From positions 32,780,447 through 32,844,446 of the forward strand of contig NC_134507.1 of assembly GCF_027942865.1 (NCBI RefSeq): a stretch of DNA of 64,000 nt, in the 5' to 3' direction. This document shows, in pieces, positions 20,603 through 30,956 of this stretch. Origin of the DNA: Odontesthes bonariensis (lineage: Eukaryota; Chordata; Actinopteri; Atheriniformes; Atherinopsidae). Made by a program: the position numbers and the translations under genes. The notes under the pieces are model-generated. The model worked only from the letters and a program-made list of their open reading frames with translations. It was not told where the DNA came from and did no database searches. Position 1 is the stretch's first letter, and the number at the start of each line of letters is the position of its first letter.

Positions 20603-20800
20603 GCTTGACTCCAATTACGCACACAGGCTCCACACCTCCACACACGCATCGCGTCTGCAATCATAACTCATCAGGGGAAATCACATTTTGCCAATATTTT
20701 AGAGACCCCCCAACATTTCCCAAATCATGTTTTCAGGGGGGTCTCGTGTCAGTTTCAGGGGGTCTCGGATCCCCCGAGTCCCCCCGTAGTTCGAACACTG
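20493..20800. mobile_element. hAT-type MITE, 308 bp
   Basis: Ends CAGTGTTC...GAACACTG are flanked by a perfect 8-bp target duplication GTTTTGCC (20485-20492, 20801-20808), as hAT transposases make. It contains a run of about 24 G and a (TTGC)n tract. A related copy lies at about 36826-37114. It interrupts LINE ORF2 just after the YMDD motif. Confidence 0.92.
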
Positions 20801-22991
20801 GTTTTGCCCCAGAGGCCCGTCCAAACCAGTCAGTCAAGTCCAGAGTCCTATTAATAGATAATAGGTCGGTGCATAAAATGTTCACATCGTCCATATATAA
20901 AACACACTTTGTCGATAGTCCCCCGCTCCCCGGGACTCTCACCCCATTGATTCGGTGGTCCCTTCTCAAGCTCTGTGCCAGTGGTTCCACACAGATGATG
21001 TAGAGGAGGGCAGATAACGGACAACCCTGATGGACACCGCAGTGGATGTTTACTGCTTTTGTCAGATGCCCGTTAACAAGGAATTTGCTGGTAATGCCCC
21101 GGTACAGCAGACCCACCCAAGCTATAAACCTTTCTGGGAACCCCATTTTTGGCAGTACCTGGAAAAGGTACTGGTGCGAGACCCGATCAAAGGCTTTCTC
21201 AAAGTCTAAATTTAAGACTGCTAGCCGAATGTTTCTGTCTCTCGCATAACAGATGGTGTCTCGGATCAGTACGAGGCTGTCGGTTATCTTCCTCCCCGGG
21301 ATGGCACAGGCTTGATCCGGGTGAATCAGGTCTTCTAAAAACAAGGACATACGTGAGGCTAAAAGTTTACTAAAAAGTTTACAGTCAAAGTTTAAAAGTG
21401 TAATCGGTCTCCAATTCTTCAAGTCAGTCTTGTCTTTTTTTTTGTGAAGAAGAGTCACTATCCCTGCTCTAAAACTGTCAGGAAGTCGCTCAAGTTGCTC
21501 AAATTCCATAAAAACAGTAAACAAGTCAGGTGCTAAAATATCCCAAAAGGTCAAATAAAATTCTACGGGAAGTCCATCTTGTCCTGGGGACTTCCCTTTC
21601 TTAAAATTTGTAAAACATTTATTTAACTCTGTGCTTTTAACCCAAGATTTTACAATTTCACTGTCTTTTACTGTTTTTTCTATGAAATTTAAAACTTCTG
21701 TCATGGTGTCCATTTCAACAGGTTTTTGTTCGTACAATTCACGATAAAATTGTTCAACAGCTTGTTTAATTTCTTCCATTGAATCAACTGTGCACCCGTT
21801 CTCTTTTGTTAGCTTTAAAATGCCCCCCCCTTTATTCACAATTTTCTTAAAAAAATACCTTGTGCACTTCTCTCCTTCCTCTATTTCTCGTTCCCTGCTT
21901 CTTAAAATGACACCCTTACTTTTAATATCTGTTAAAATCGACATCTCTGTTTTCACTTGTTTAATTTCATCATTAAAATCCATCCCTTGTTGGTTTAATT
22001 TAAAATAGCGCTGTAGTCGCTTCTGCAGTCCCATCATGCGTCTGTTTTCCCTATTCTTTTTTCTCCTACCTGCCTGTCTAAAGAAAGTCTGGGTCTTTTC
22101 CTTCACCATTTCCCACCAGTGTGCACGTGTATCGTAAAAGTCTTGAAGGGTCTGCCACTCGTGGTACTGCTCCCGGTACTGACTAACTATTTCATCTTCT
22201 TTTAAAAGGGAGCAGTTTAGTTTCCACAGAACACTTCCGGAAGTCACACCCGAAGATAGTGATAGGGTGCAGGAAAGCATTAGGTGATCGGAAAAGAAAA
22301 CGGGGGTCAATCTAGCATCGGTTGGTGGGCAGTCCCGTGTAAAAAGGTAGTCTATACGAGAGGCTCTGGTGCCATCACCACTGAACCAGGTGAAGCCCTC
22401 CTCTCTGGGATGCATGGTTTTAAAACAGTCCTGAAGTTTAAAATCCTTGCATATGCCCTGTAATAAAACCGATGTTTTGTCAACTTTAAAAAATTCCCCT
22501 GCTCTTTTTCTGTCACTCCTGCTTAAAATACAGTTAAAATCACCCCCTAAAACTAGTGGTGCCCTACCTAGCATGTGGGACTGCAGGTCTTCTAAAAGGT
22601 CATACCGGTCATTTTTTTCGTTAAAGCCATAAATATTTAAGAGGTTAAAATCTTGTCCCATAAAAGTCAAATGTGCTAAAAGTGCCCGTCCGTCTCTCAC
22701 CACAGTGCTGCCCTTCACCAGAACCTGAGGGTTTTTGATTAAAATGGCCACTCCATCATTTTTGTTTTGGTTGGATCCACTCCACAATGATGTCTGTGGC
22801 CACATCTCCTCCCACTGTCTGTAGTGCTTTAAAAACGGTAGGCCGCATTCCTGTATTAAAAGAACATCTGACTTAAAAGAACTAAGAAAGGATAAAACAC
22901 TCTGGGCTCTAAATTTCAACTTTACACTTCTCACATTAATAGTTGAGAGAGTGAGTGTCATGAGTATGGTTAAAAACAACAGGTATGACAT
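20801..22991 (-). CDS. LINE ORF2: endonuclease and reverse transcriptase
   Basis: An open frame of about 730 codons from TLTLSTINVRSVKLKFRAQS. The N-terminal apurinic-type endonuclease shows IQECGL, GGDFNCIL, RIDYLF and FSDHLML. The RT follows with NWRPITLLNFDCKLFSK, LNLDFEKAFDRV, HQGCPLSALLY and the catalytic YMDD near 20890. Beyond the 308-bp MITE the frame continues in the segments at 20227-20492 and 12575-13213. ORF2 starts 49 bases after ORF1. Sequence-specific endonucleases of this group target repeated genes, here by inference U2. Confidence 0.85.
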
Positions 22992-23040
22992 CTTAAAAGA
23001 CTAAATGAGGGTTAAAACATTTAAAATGTCTTAAAAGCAG

Positions 23041-23706
23041 TTATGTAATTTCTTGTGAACGGAGCTCTTCCTTCATTTCTACAGGTGAGAGGCGAGGGTG
23101 TTGAGCTCTATTCCCCGGTCGGACTCTGGGGGTTGGCCTCTGTTGCAAGGTTTTGTTAAACTTTGAGTCTCTAGGGGTTGATTGCAGAACTACATTTAAA
23201 AAAGAGACCTCATTTGGTGAATTGGAGGGGAAGACTCTGGGCTCCTCCACAGATGAACTGTCTGAGGTAGTCCCAGCTCTTCCCCTCTTCTCTGAGACTA
23301 TAGGAGAATCAGAGGACAATTCTGATGCAAGCCTCTTTGTTTGCTGGGCATCTGGGAGGGAGGCATCCTCGCTATCATCGTGTGATTGGACTTCTTCACA
23401 TTCTGAACTAGCTCCGCCTTCTGCCTGCACCACCACCTCCTCCACCTCCTCCTCTCCAGAACACTCCATTGGTGGGGGTGTAGCAGGCCCCTCCCCCTCC
23501 TCGGCCTCACCTGACTGCTGTCCACCATTCAGGGATTTTGGCGGGAAGTTTGAATTTTCCAGCCCAGCTGTTTCAAGTAGCTCGTTAACTGCCTCGGTCT
23601 GCCCTCCATTTCCTTCCCGCGTTTTTTTGGATTTCAATTTGTTGGCAAAGGATTTTGGGCAATCTCTGAAGAGGTGGTTTGATTCTCCACAGAGATTGCA
23701 CTTTCT
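23041..23706 (-). CDS. LINE ORF1, C-terminal part
   Basis: Begins at the hAT insertion with THGRKCNLCGESNHLFRDC, the third zinc knuckle. It continues as a Lys-rich patch and a long acidic Ser/Glu-rich tail to a stop at 23041. It is in frame with the N-terminal part at 27604-28257 when one copy of the 8-bp duplication is counted, making about 439 residues in all. Confidence 0.85.
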   Translation of the reverse strand, partial: RKCNLCGESNHLFRDCPKSFANKLKSKKTREGNGGQTEAVNELLETAGLENSNFPPKSLNGGQQSGEAEEGEGPATPPPMECSGEEEVEEVVVQAEGGASSECEEVQSHDDSEDASLPDAQQTKRLASELSSDSPIVSEKRGRAGTTSDSSSVEEPRVFPSNSPNEVSFLNVVLQSTPRDSKFNKTLQQRPTPRVRPGNRAQHPRLSPVEMKEELRSQEIT

Positions 23707-23714
23707 GCCATGAG

Positions 23715-26700
23715 TAAGGCTGTCGCGGTGAGGGAATTCCCACCGCGGTGACTCATAGCCGCTCAACAGCGCGGTATGCGTGATATCGCATGCGGTGATA
23801 TATATTTTTCTTCATTAGGCTACTTTCCACGACACGCAATGTTAGATGAAAATCGAACGCATAATCCGTCTTTTTTCCCCAGCGATCCTGACATTTCACT
23901 TTGCTTTGCCTGTCATTTACTCGCTCACAGACCAACATAGCGGAGATCAAGCAGCGCATACCCCATCCGCAACATTATTGCCAGCGCCACCAATGTTGCC
24001 ACCCGTCCCTTGAAATACGGATTCGTCTCTTATTTGGCAACAAAATGTTGCGTCCAGTATTGAACCAATATGGGACGCGATTTGTTCCGTATTTTCACAA
24101 ATGTCAAATACACTTGTCTGTCCCACACGCATCCACACAAAGCCCCGCCTCCCCGGCTGCGCTCCTTTGTGAGTCTGGCTCCCTGCGCGCGGTGCTGTCA
24201 CTCACAGTAACTGAATGAGCAGAAAAGTTTACAAATGTTTTTTTTTCTTCTGTTTTTTTATCTTCTGTAAGTAAAAATGTCTTTCAGGTTCATATGGTTT
24301 TGCACTTAAAAAGTTACATTAAGTTATCAATTTTTTTTTTTTTATGATTTAAAAGTTCATTTACAAGAGCTTATTTCTAAATGTTTTTTTAAACACCATC
24401 CACCCAGACAAGTTGATAAAACACTGATTATAAGGCTGAATATGTTGCAAAACAAGTAGCCTAAAAAAACGACACACAACGGAATCGGTTGTTTAAAATT
24501 TGCTTGTTATTTATAAAACAGTATGATATTTCAGTCAGCAGTTAATCACTTTCACTTGGGGTCGTAAAGCTTAATGCAACAATGAATACATAGCCTAGGC
24601 AAGGCCCTTACGTCTTACATTTATATATTTTAATGAACCATATCAACTTAATATAATTAAAACTCATAACATAACATTTCACAACATGTAAGACTCAACA
24701 CTTCCTATATGTCCTTGTTGCGAGCAAGAAAAACCAGCATGTTAACCTTTTCAGGTTTGAGAGACGACCTTAAATGGGTAACGGTGCTTCCAGCGGTGCT
24801 GAACACCCTCTCCGAGGGTGCACTTGTTGCGCATATGCACATGTACTTGCGTGCAATTTTGGAGAGGAGAGGGAAGCGGAACTGCTTTTCTCTCCACCAC
24901 GCGAGCGGATCTGCGTTGGAGTCCAGCGGCTCCTCCTGGAGATAGTGCGTGAGCTCGCTGTCAGCTCGAATTCTCATGGGGACAGCAGCAGAGGTGGTTA
25001 CTTGTGCCTTTAGTAGGTCCCCAAGGGTTCTCTTTTTGGCGGGTGGTGGCATCGCTGTTTGTTCCACAGATATGCCTACAGCAGGTGACGCGCCGCTCCC
25101 CCCATCTCCCATGCTCAGCATCTCATCGATGAGCGCACACTTTGCCTCCTCCCAATCGAAATGTTTGCCCCGGTATCTGGGGTCCAGCAAACAGGCCTTT
25201 TCCAGAAGTTTGTGTAAAATAGGGCTGTACTTGTTATCCAGGACAGAACACATCTTCCTCTTGATGTCAGCTGTTAACGTGGTGTCGTCATCAGAAGGTT
25301 TAAGGACGTCTTCGGTGAGGAGCTTTAGCACGGGCTTGATGGAGGAAACCGTGACATATGCCTCACCAGACAGCAGGTCAGTGAATTCGGCGGCAGGCTT
25401 CAACGCAGCATTCACCGACTGCAAAACTGCAATATCCTGCCAGCTGGGAATTAGATGTTGATGGCGCCGATCGTTCACAAGAACGCGCTGTATGGCAGTG
25501 GTCTGCTCCAACACCCGCTCCACCATCCTTTGCTTAGAGCCCCATCTTGTTGGACAGTCCATGATCAGCCCGTGCTGCGGGGCTTGGAGCTCCGCTTGCG
25601 CTTTCGCCAGATCCCTCCTCTTCGGCCAGCTCTGCGAAAAGGCACTCACCAAAGAATGGCACAGGCCCATTGCTCGGCCCGTTCTGTCCTTGACGCTGGC
25701 CATTGCGTTGGTTACAGCAAGGTGCAGATTGTGGCCAAAACAATTAAGCCAGGTCCACTGAAGTTTCCTCACTGCTGCCACAATGTTTGCTCCGTTGTCG
25801 GTCGTAATGCATGCCAACTTATTCTGGTCTAGTGACCACGCGTCAAACGCGCTGTGGAGAGCCTCTGCGATGTTCTCTGCGGTGTGGTTCTGGGGCATGA
25901 ATACCGTTTCCAGACATCTAGTTTTTAAAGTCCAGTCACTTGCCAAGAAATGAACCGTGACGGTCATGTATGGAGTCATGTTGACACTTGACCACATATC
26001 AGTGGTGGCAGAAAAAAAATCAACTTCCCTCAGCTCACACTGAACGGCTGCCCTGGCTGTGCTGTACATCTTTGGTACAGCTGTCTGAGAAAAATAGGTC
26101 TTCCCCGGCAGTTTGTATTGTCGGTCAAATTTATTTAACAGTGCCCTGAATGATGGCTTTTCGACTGTGTTGAAAGGAACCATCTCCTCCACCAGGTACC
26201 TCGCCACCGCATCCGTCAGGCCCCTGTGTCGCTCGCTTCCAGCGCCATACTTGACAGCCCTCGCAAAGGCTTCAGCGACTCCAAGCTGCCGGCTGGCACC
26301 TGCTGCTGCCTGGCTCTGAGTGGATCCAGCGGGCGGGGGCAGTCTCACCTCAACCGCTGGATGGTAACTTGCCAGATGCGAGCGCAGATTGGAGGTGTTC
26401 CCCCTTTTCACTTGGAGTTTTCGAAAACAGATCTTACAAACCGCCTCATCTAAATTAGCTGGCTCTCCTTTCTCGTTGGGCTGAAAGCCAAAATGTTCCC
26501 AAATGGGAGACGTAACGTGTTGCTTGGGAACAAGCGCTGGTGCTGCCATCTTTCAGTTGTTGAACTTTATTGTTCTACTTTCCCGCTGAAAGCATCATGT
26601 ATAGCCTATACATGATGCTTTCAGCATATCAAAATCATATGTTTCTAAAGGCTTACTTACATTTGCAGGCTATCATGTGTACAAATGTTTTTATATACAT

Positions 26701-27603
26701 ATAGGCCTACATTTGTATATATTTTTATAAATATAGCCTATATTCATACATTTGACAAATATGCGCAAATGTATATTATACAGTATTTGCAAAGGGCCAC
26801 CGTAACCTAACGCAAATCTCGCGATATCGAGAGATTTCGACTTGGCTAAGTGCTAGCAGCACAACAGTGGGACCGGACAGGAATAATAAACGGCATCGTA
26901 GTACACTTCTTGATGACAAAGCAATACACAATAAACACATTGTGGCAACACGAACAGACAATTAACAAACTACTCTGAGAATACGTTTCACCTACACAGT
27001 TTTGTTGAAATGATCAGGTATTTCCCAACAGCAAATGTGCACACCAAGCCGTGGTTCTGTGGAAGCTAGTTTATTGTTGATATTAGACGGTCGCATTTAC
27101 AACGTTAAACATGGATAATAAGGGAAGATTCAAAGCCATAAAGTGTCCGGACTAGGCAGAGGAGTAAAGCCGGGATAAAGGTAGGCCACTGCATTTTATT
27201 TTAACTTCTATTGCTACGACACTGAGTAGGCATATTCTTGTAATATCAGCTGCTGAGGGAAAATGAGACCACAACGAGTAGCATGCAGACGTGTGTGCGT
27301 GTGCGGTGCCTATATGCAAAGATGACGACAGAAACGCGGCACCTAGCTGTGTTAATGTGTTTCTCCTGCCTTGCGGGGAATATACAATGCATCAGTATTA
27401 CTGTGCCGTCTTAAAAAAAGTATCAGTTCTGTCAGTCGCTTTGTATCTACTGTGCAGTCTTAAAAACTCTTTTAGTTTCTCGAGTTGTTCTGCGCGTGCA
27501 AGGGGGCGTGCGGTGGGCGGTGGTGGCGGTGGCCTGGACACGCACCGCGGAGGTCCTCTCAGCACCGTGGTGATTGCATTTTGCGGTTATCGCGACAGCC
27601 CTA
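23715..27603 (-). mobile_element. Full-length autonomous-type hAT transposon
   Basis: Ends TAAGGCTGTCGCG and CGCGACAGCCCTA form inverted repeats and are flanked by a perfect 8-bp duplication GCCATGAG (23707-23714, 27604-27611). The 3.9-kb element carries one long uninterrupted transposase frame on the minus strand, with about 1 kb of 5' and 1 kb of 3' non-coding DNA. Exact duplications and an open transposase suggest recent arrival. It splits LINE ORF1 between its second and third zinc knuckles. Confidence 0.93.
24705..26549 (-). CDS. hAT transposase, ZBED-like, 614 aa
   Basis: An N-terminal BED zinc finger (about residues 13-65) includes CKICFRKLQVKRGNTSNLRSH with C-x2-C and H-x4-5-H spacing. 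The RNase H-fold catalytic region has Asp in TTDMWSS and TTDNGANIV, then LNCFGHNLHLAV and DCPTRWGS. The C-terminus holds the hAT dimerisation region, with WWREKQFRFPLLSKIARKY and SERVFSTAG, where the usual catalytic Glu sits. No stop or frameshift is seen. It should cut and paste the surrounding element in the nucleus. It resembles ZBED1/ZBED4-type host proteins, but the terminal repeats argue for a transposon. Confidence 0.92.
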   Translation of the reverse strand: MAAPALVPKQHVTSPIWEHFGFQPNEKGEPANLDEAVCKICFRKLQVKRGNTSNLRSHLASYHPAVEVRLPPPAGSTQSQAAAGASRQLGVAEAFARAVKYGAGSERHRGLTDAVARYLVEEMVPFNTVEKPSFRALLNKFDRQYKLPGKTYFSQTAVPKMYSTARAAVQCELREVDFFSATTDMWSSVNMTPYMTVTVHFLASDWTLKTRCLETVFMPQNHTAENIAEALHSAFDAWSLDQNKLACITTDNGANIVAAVRKLQWTWLNCFGHNLHLAVTNAMASVKDRTGRAMGLCHSLVSAFSQSWPKRRDLAKAQAELQAPQHGLIMDCPTRWGSKQRMVERVLEQTTAIQRVLVNDRRHQHLIPSWQDIAVLQSVNAALKPAAEFTDLLSGEAYVTVSSIKPVLKLLTEDVLKPSDDDTTLTADIKRKMCSVLDNKYSPILHKLLEKACLLDPRYRGKHFDWEEAKCALIDEMLSMGDGGSGASPAVGISVEQTAMPPPAKKRTLGDLLKAQVTTSAAVPMRIRADSELTHYLQEEPLDSNADPLAWWREKQFRFPLLSKIARKYMCICATSAPSERVFSTAGSTVTHLRSSLKPEKVNMLVFLARNKDI

Positions 27604-28257
27604 GCCATGAGTACACTCTTCGAAGGTGTGACCGATTCCTCTACATTTGCCACAAAACACCTTCGTGCAGGCCTCCACCAGGTGCCCGTGCTCCCCACAC
27701 TTGCGGCAGAGTTTGGGCTGTCCCTGGTAGTGGATGTAGCCTCTGTTTTCTCCCAAGACAATCATTGATGGGAGATGTTTCAGGCCCTGGAAGCCCTGGG
27801 GGTCTTGCCATTGTTGGATGGGGACCCTCCAGGCGCAGTTCCAGATGCCGTCAACATCCCTCACCTTCATTGCCTGGCCTTTAACAGTGCAGAATCTTCC
27901 CAACCATATACAGATATCTTCTGCGTTCACCATTTCATTGAACATTCTGACAATTACTGTCTTCAGAGTATTGTCAGTAAGTTTCTCAACAGTAAACGCA
28001 GAAAACTGGGCTTGCACATTTTCAAATCTCATCCAAAACTCCTGCAGCAAAGCTGCAGTGCGAAAACTTACATCGAAACCTTTGTTAAAAGGCAATGACA
28101 GGATGCAATTCAAATCGTCTGGCTTGAAGTTCAATATGTTTTGAATTAGCTTCCGAGAGAAGTCCAATCTGGACATCTCTATGAGCTTTCCTTCTTTTTC
28201 TTTAAATAAAAATCTAGCGCTGTGGTGCCTCCTCATGCCAGCATAGTTAGCCGACAT
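27604..28257 (-). CDS. LINE ORF1, N-terminal part
   Basis: From ATG at 28257, 218 codons ending at the hAT insertion. The middle part includes [20 protein letters not shown] and [19 protein letters not shown]. Two zinc knuckles follow: [14 protein letters not shown] and [14 protein letters not shown]. This arrangement of a basic RNA-binding region with consecutive CCHC knuckles is that of Tx1-clade ORF1 proteins, which coat the LINE RNA. Between it and the U2 start (28258-28575) is the LINE 5' untranslated region. Confidence 0.85.
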
Positions 28258-28575
28258 GATGGAGGCACCACAAACAGTTTTTAAATAAAATGCTTAAAAG
28301 AACAATAATAAATATCACACTAAAAGCCCAATAAAAGAGTAAAAAGTGGATAAAAAGCTACTAAAAAGGGATACTTACGTTCCTCTAAAAAAAACGGAAC
28401 ACCGACACCGACCCTGGGGGAAAAAAAAAGGGTAATACAGAAAAATTTAAATACAAAGAAATCCAACTACAAAAGACTTGGAATACTTTGATCAAACACA
28501 AAAAAGAACCTCCAAAGGGAGAAAATTTAGTGCCGAAAAGGCATAAAATAGTCCACCCACAGGAGGCGATCACAG

Positions 28576-28601
28576 TCTTAGCCAAAAGGCCGAGAAGCGA
28601 T
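28576..28601 (-). pseudogene. U2 snRNA gene, first 26 bases only
   Basis: On the minus strand ATCGCTTCTCGGCCTTTTGG-CTAAGA is identical to the start of the U2 gene at 824. After 26 bases it changes to unrelated sequence that leads into LINE ORF1. This is the left part of a U2 gene cut by the LINE insertion. Confidence 0.9.
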
Positions 28602-28767
28602 AACCCTCCACTGTTTCACGTCCGAGCGCCCTTCCTGACACAATGCGCACTTGTGGCGGTGCTCTTTTTTTGCCTACAAAGCGTCACTTTGCACCTCCGC
28701 CCACCCGCTGCAGTGAGCACTCTTCAGCCGTTTCAGATGGTACAACTTTGCACTCCCGCCCGCTCAG
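28602..28767 (-). promoter_or_regulatory. Promoter of the interrupted U2 gene
   Basis: Nearly identical, in reverse, to 660-823 upstream of the intact U2. GCACCG (28657-28662) again lies 61 bases from the start. The promoter may still be active and would then read into the LINE, which suits an element without its own 5' promoter. Confidence 0.75.
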
Positions 28768-28918
28768 GACAAAGTTAAATGTATGAGGATCAAAGCCAAC
28801 AATGGCCTGGGACATCTCAGCAGATCCAGGATCAGAAACATGGAGACTGAGAGCCAAACAGAAACAGAGGTGTCTGCCAACCAATCAGCAGCAGCCGAAG
28901 CGGGTTAACTTCCTCGTG

Positions 28919-28923
28919 TCTGT

Positions 28924-28959
<36 letters not shown>
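28919..28959. repeat. (GT)n microsatellite
   Basis: A run of about 18 GT units after an imperfect start. The following 28960-30500 contains no gene or element I recognise, apart from palindromic GCTAACGTTAGC-type motifs near 29900, which are common in fish DNA. Confidence 0.9.
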
Positions 28960-28960
<1 letters not shown>

Positions 28961-30510
28961 ACAGGGTTATGGTCAGATGTTTCAACAAAAGACATGCAGG
29001 GCGAAGAAGTAAATATAACTGTATTTTTTTTAAGAATTGGAAAGAATTGTCCTTGTGGATAAAAATCATGTCATTAACATCCATTTCTGTGACGGAAGTT
29101 AATTATTATTTGTGTTGACAGCAGCACCGTCACTGTGAAGGAGAGAGCATGAGAGTGTTATAAATAGTAGCTGATGGATCACCAATTGTATATTCCTGGG
29201 TGGTAGAACACAAACACTTCTACACAGATTATATAAACCACCCCAGTCAGAACATCACCTGAGATGTCTACCCTGTGATGGACAGTTGTTTTTTGAGGTG
29301 TGGGAGTTAGAGGCAGCTGGAAGCTCTAACAGTCAACCAGCCACAGAGGATGAAGCTCTGATCACTTTTTTCTCATTCTCATGAGAAAATCTCAGCAATC
29401 TCATTGCTTTACAACTTCACCGCTTGACTAGGCTCATGGATTATCTATATACAATACATCTTCACTGTAAAGTCCAATAGCTGCCCTGACATACATACAT
29501 TCGTTAACTTTACTAGGTTAATTACCATATGCACTTATGACTGATTTTTATGAAGTAAAAGTTAGTTGCATGGTGAAAAATGCAAAAAACTTAGTGTTTA
29601 GAGTGAAGATGACTTTATTTAGAGTGAAGCCCATTCAACATTAAGTAGCAACACAGTCTCACTCCCACTGCGCATTCAAAGAAGAAGAAGTGTGCATGGT
29701 GCAACATTCAGTCTCTCCCGCTCAGCAAAGTATATTAGGTCTATGTCAGCAACGCAGCAGTCCAGCACACAGGCCGGGGCACTGAGGGCAGCCTGCTGAG
29801 TCCACTTTTTTTAATTCTTTTGAAGAAGAATAAATAAGGTAAGTTATCAAGCAAGTATGTTTGTTAATATGTTTTCATTACTGCTCTGACTGTTAGCGTT
29901 CACTAGCTAACGTTAGCATTAGTTAGCTAGCTAACGAACCAAACAGGCATAACGTTAGCCTGTTCAGGCCATGGTTAAGGCGAGTTTGGGAGGTTTCCCA
30001 CCATAGTCCTGTGATTATCTTAAAACCTTTGAAAAGTTCCAAAGCCTAATTACTTTGAAAGTCTCACATTTGAAATGTTGTAGCATGAGTTTTCCGTTTT
30101 CCCCAAATTGACAGCGATGGCATTTTGGCCTGACTTTCAAATTTGCAACATGGAAATGAAAGTTTTCAGTTAAAGCAGCATGAATGTGTTTGATGCAGAG
30201 AGGAGGATAAATGAGGTTCATAATGCACTGGCGCTGTCTTTCCTTGCGGAAATGGTGAAGGCTGGTGTAGTAGCATAGATGCTTTCGCACCCTATGAGTC
30301 ATGACGGCCCTAATTGCACACCGCAATAAGGGTAAATAGTCATTGACTGCAGGTGGGATGGACTAAATAACCCAGTTACCTCCTCATCTCGCTCTTTTTG
30401 CGCTCCGTGCCCATATTATTTCCCAGCAGAGTGGCTGAGCTCAGGTGTCTTGCTCCGTGTGCTACACATAACCCAGTTGGTTTGAGGTGGTATTAATATT
30501 TTCAAAATAA

Positions 30511-30793
30511 ATTGGCAATTGGCAACAATTTATCAAGAACCCATTTTAAATTTGGAACTTCATACCAATATTGTTCCATATGTAGTATCTATGTGGGGGA
30601 AAATTATGTTTGCAGATCAATGACCAAGAAAGAAGCATCTGTTTATGAAAGTAGGATAGTTTTGAGGGGATTTTTTCAACATAATAATTACAAAGTAAAA
30701 AGAAATTTAGGCCTCCTAATTTAGAGAAAATTAAATTCGGTATGAAGTTCCAAATTGAAGATGTGTTCTTGATAAATTGTTTAAGCCAATTTA
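30511..30793. mobile_element. Inverted-repeat element, unknown family
   Basis: About 55 bases at 30511-30566 (ATTGGCAACAATTTATCAAGAAC through GGAACTTCATACC) recur inverted at 30739-30793 with a few mismatches, around a spacer of about 170 bases without a coding region. This is the form of a MITE, but no clear target duplication is seen. Confidence 0.6.
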
Positions 30794-30956
30794 TGCGTAA
30801 GGTCACTGTGAGTGTTCATAATGGCCAAATGTGTTAGTCTCTCCTGCGTCATGGTGCTGCGCAGCCAGGTTGTCAGGCTGAGAAAGAGCGCTCAGATGCT
30901 GTGACAGATATGGGCAGGGCCAGGGAAAGCCTAATGATCTTCTCCACCTCTGACAG

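Larger units (their letters stand above)
12551..28575 (-). mobile_element. U2-targeting Tx1-clade (Keno-like) LINE, nested
   Basis: Two-ORF non-LTR retrotransposon read on the minus strand. ORF1 is a CCHC zinc-knuckle protein; ORF2 is an apurinic-type endonuclease plus reverse transcriptase. Its 5' end abuts the first 26 bases of a U2 snRNA gene with that gene's promoter (28576-28767). In the Tx1 clade, Keno elements are known to insert into U2 genes. Taking out the three insertions inside it (13214-20226, 20493-20800, 23715-27603) with their target copies leaves about 4.8 kb. ORF1 is unbroken apart from the hAT; ORF2 is open to the RT core and frameshifted near the C-terminus. The 3' end and the rest of the U2 target are not found. 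Confidence 0.8.

Noticed and set aside
20482-20664. Minus-strand Ser-Lys-Gln-Ala repeat frame
   Set aside because: It is generated by the (TTGC)n and poly-G tracts of the hAT MITE.
23153-23713. Plus-strand Ser-rich frame of 186 codons
   Set aside because: It is antisense to the acidic tail of LINE ORF1.
24949-25832. Plus-strand frames opposite the hAT transposase
   Set aside because: They are antisense shadows of an intact transposase gene.
24705-26549. Domesticated host ZBED gene
   Set aside because: Terminal repeats and an exact 8-bp target duplication around it show a mobile transposon.
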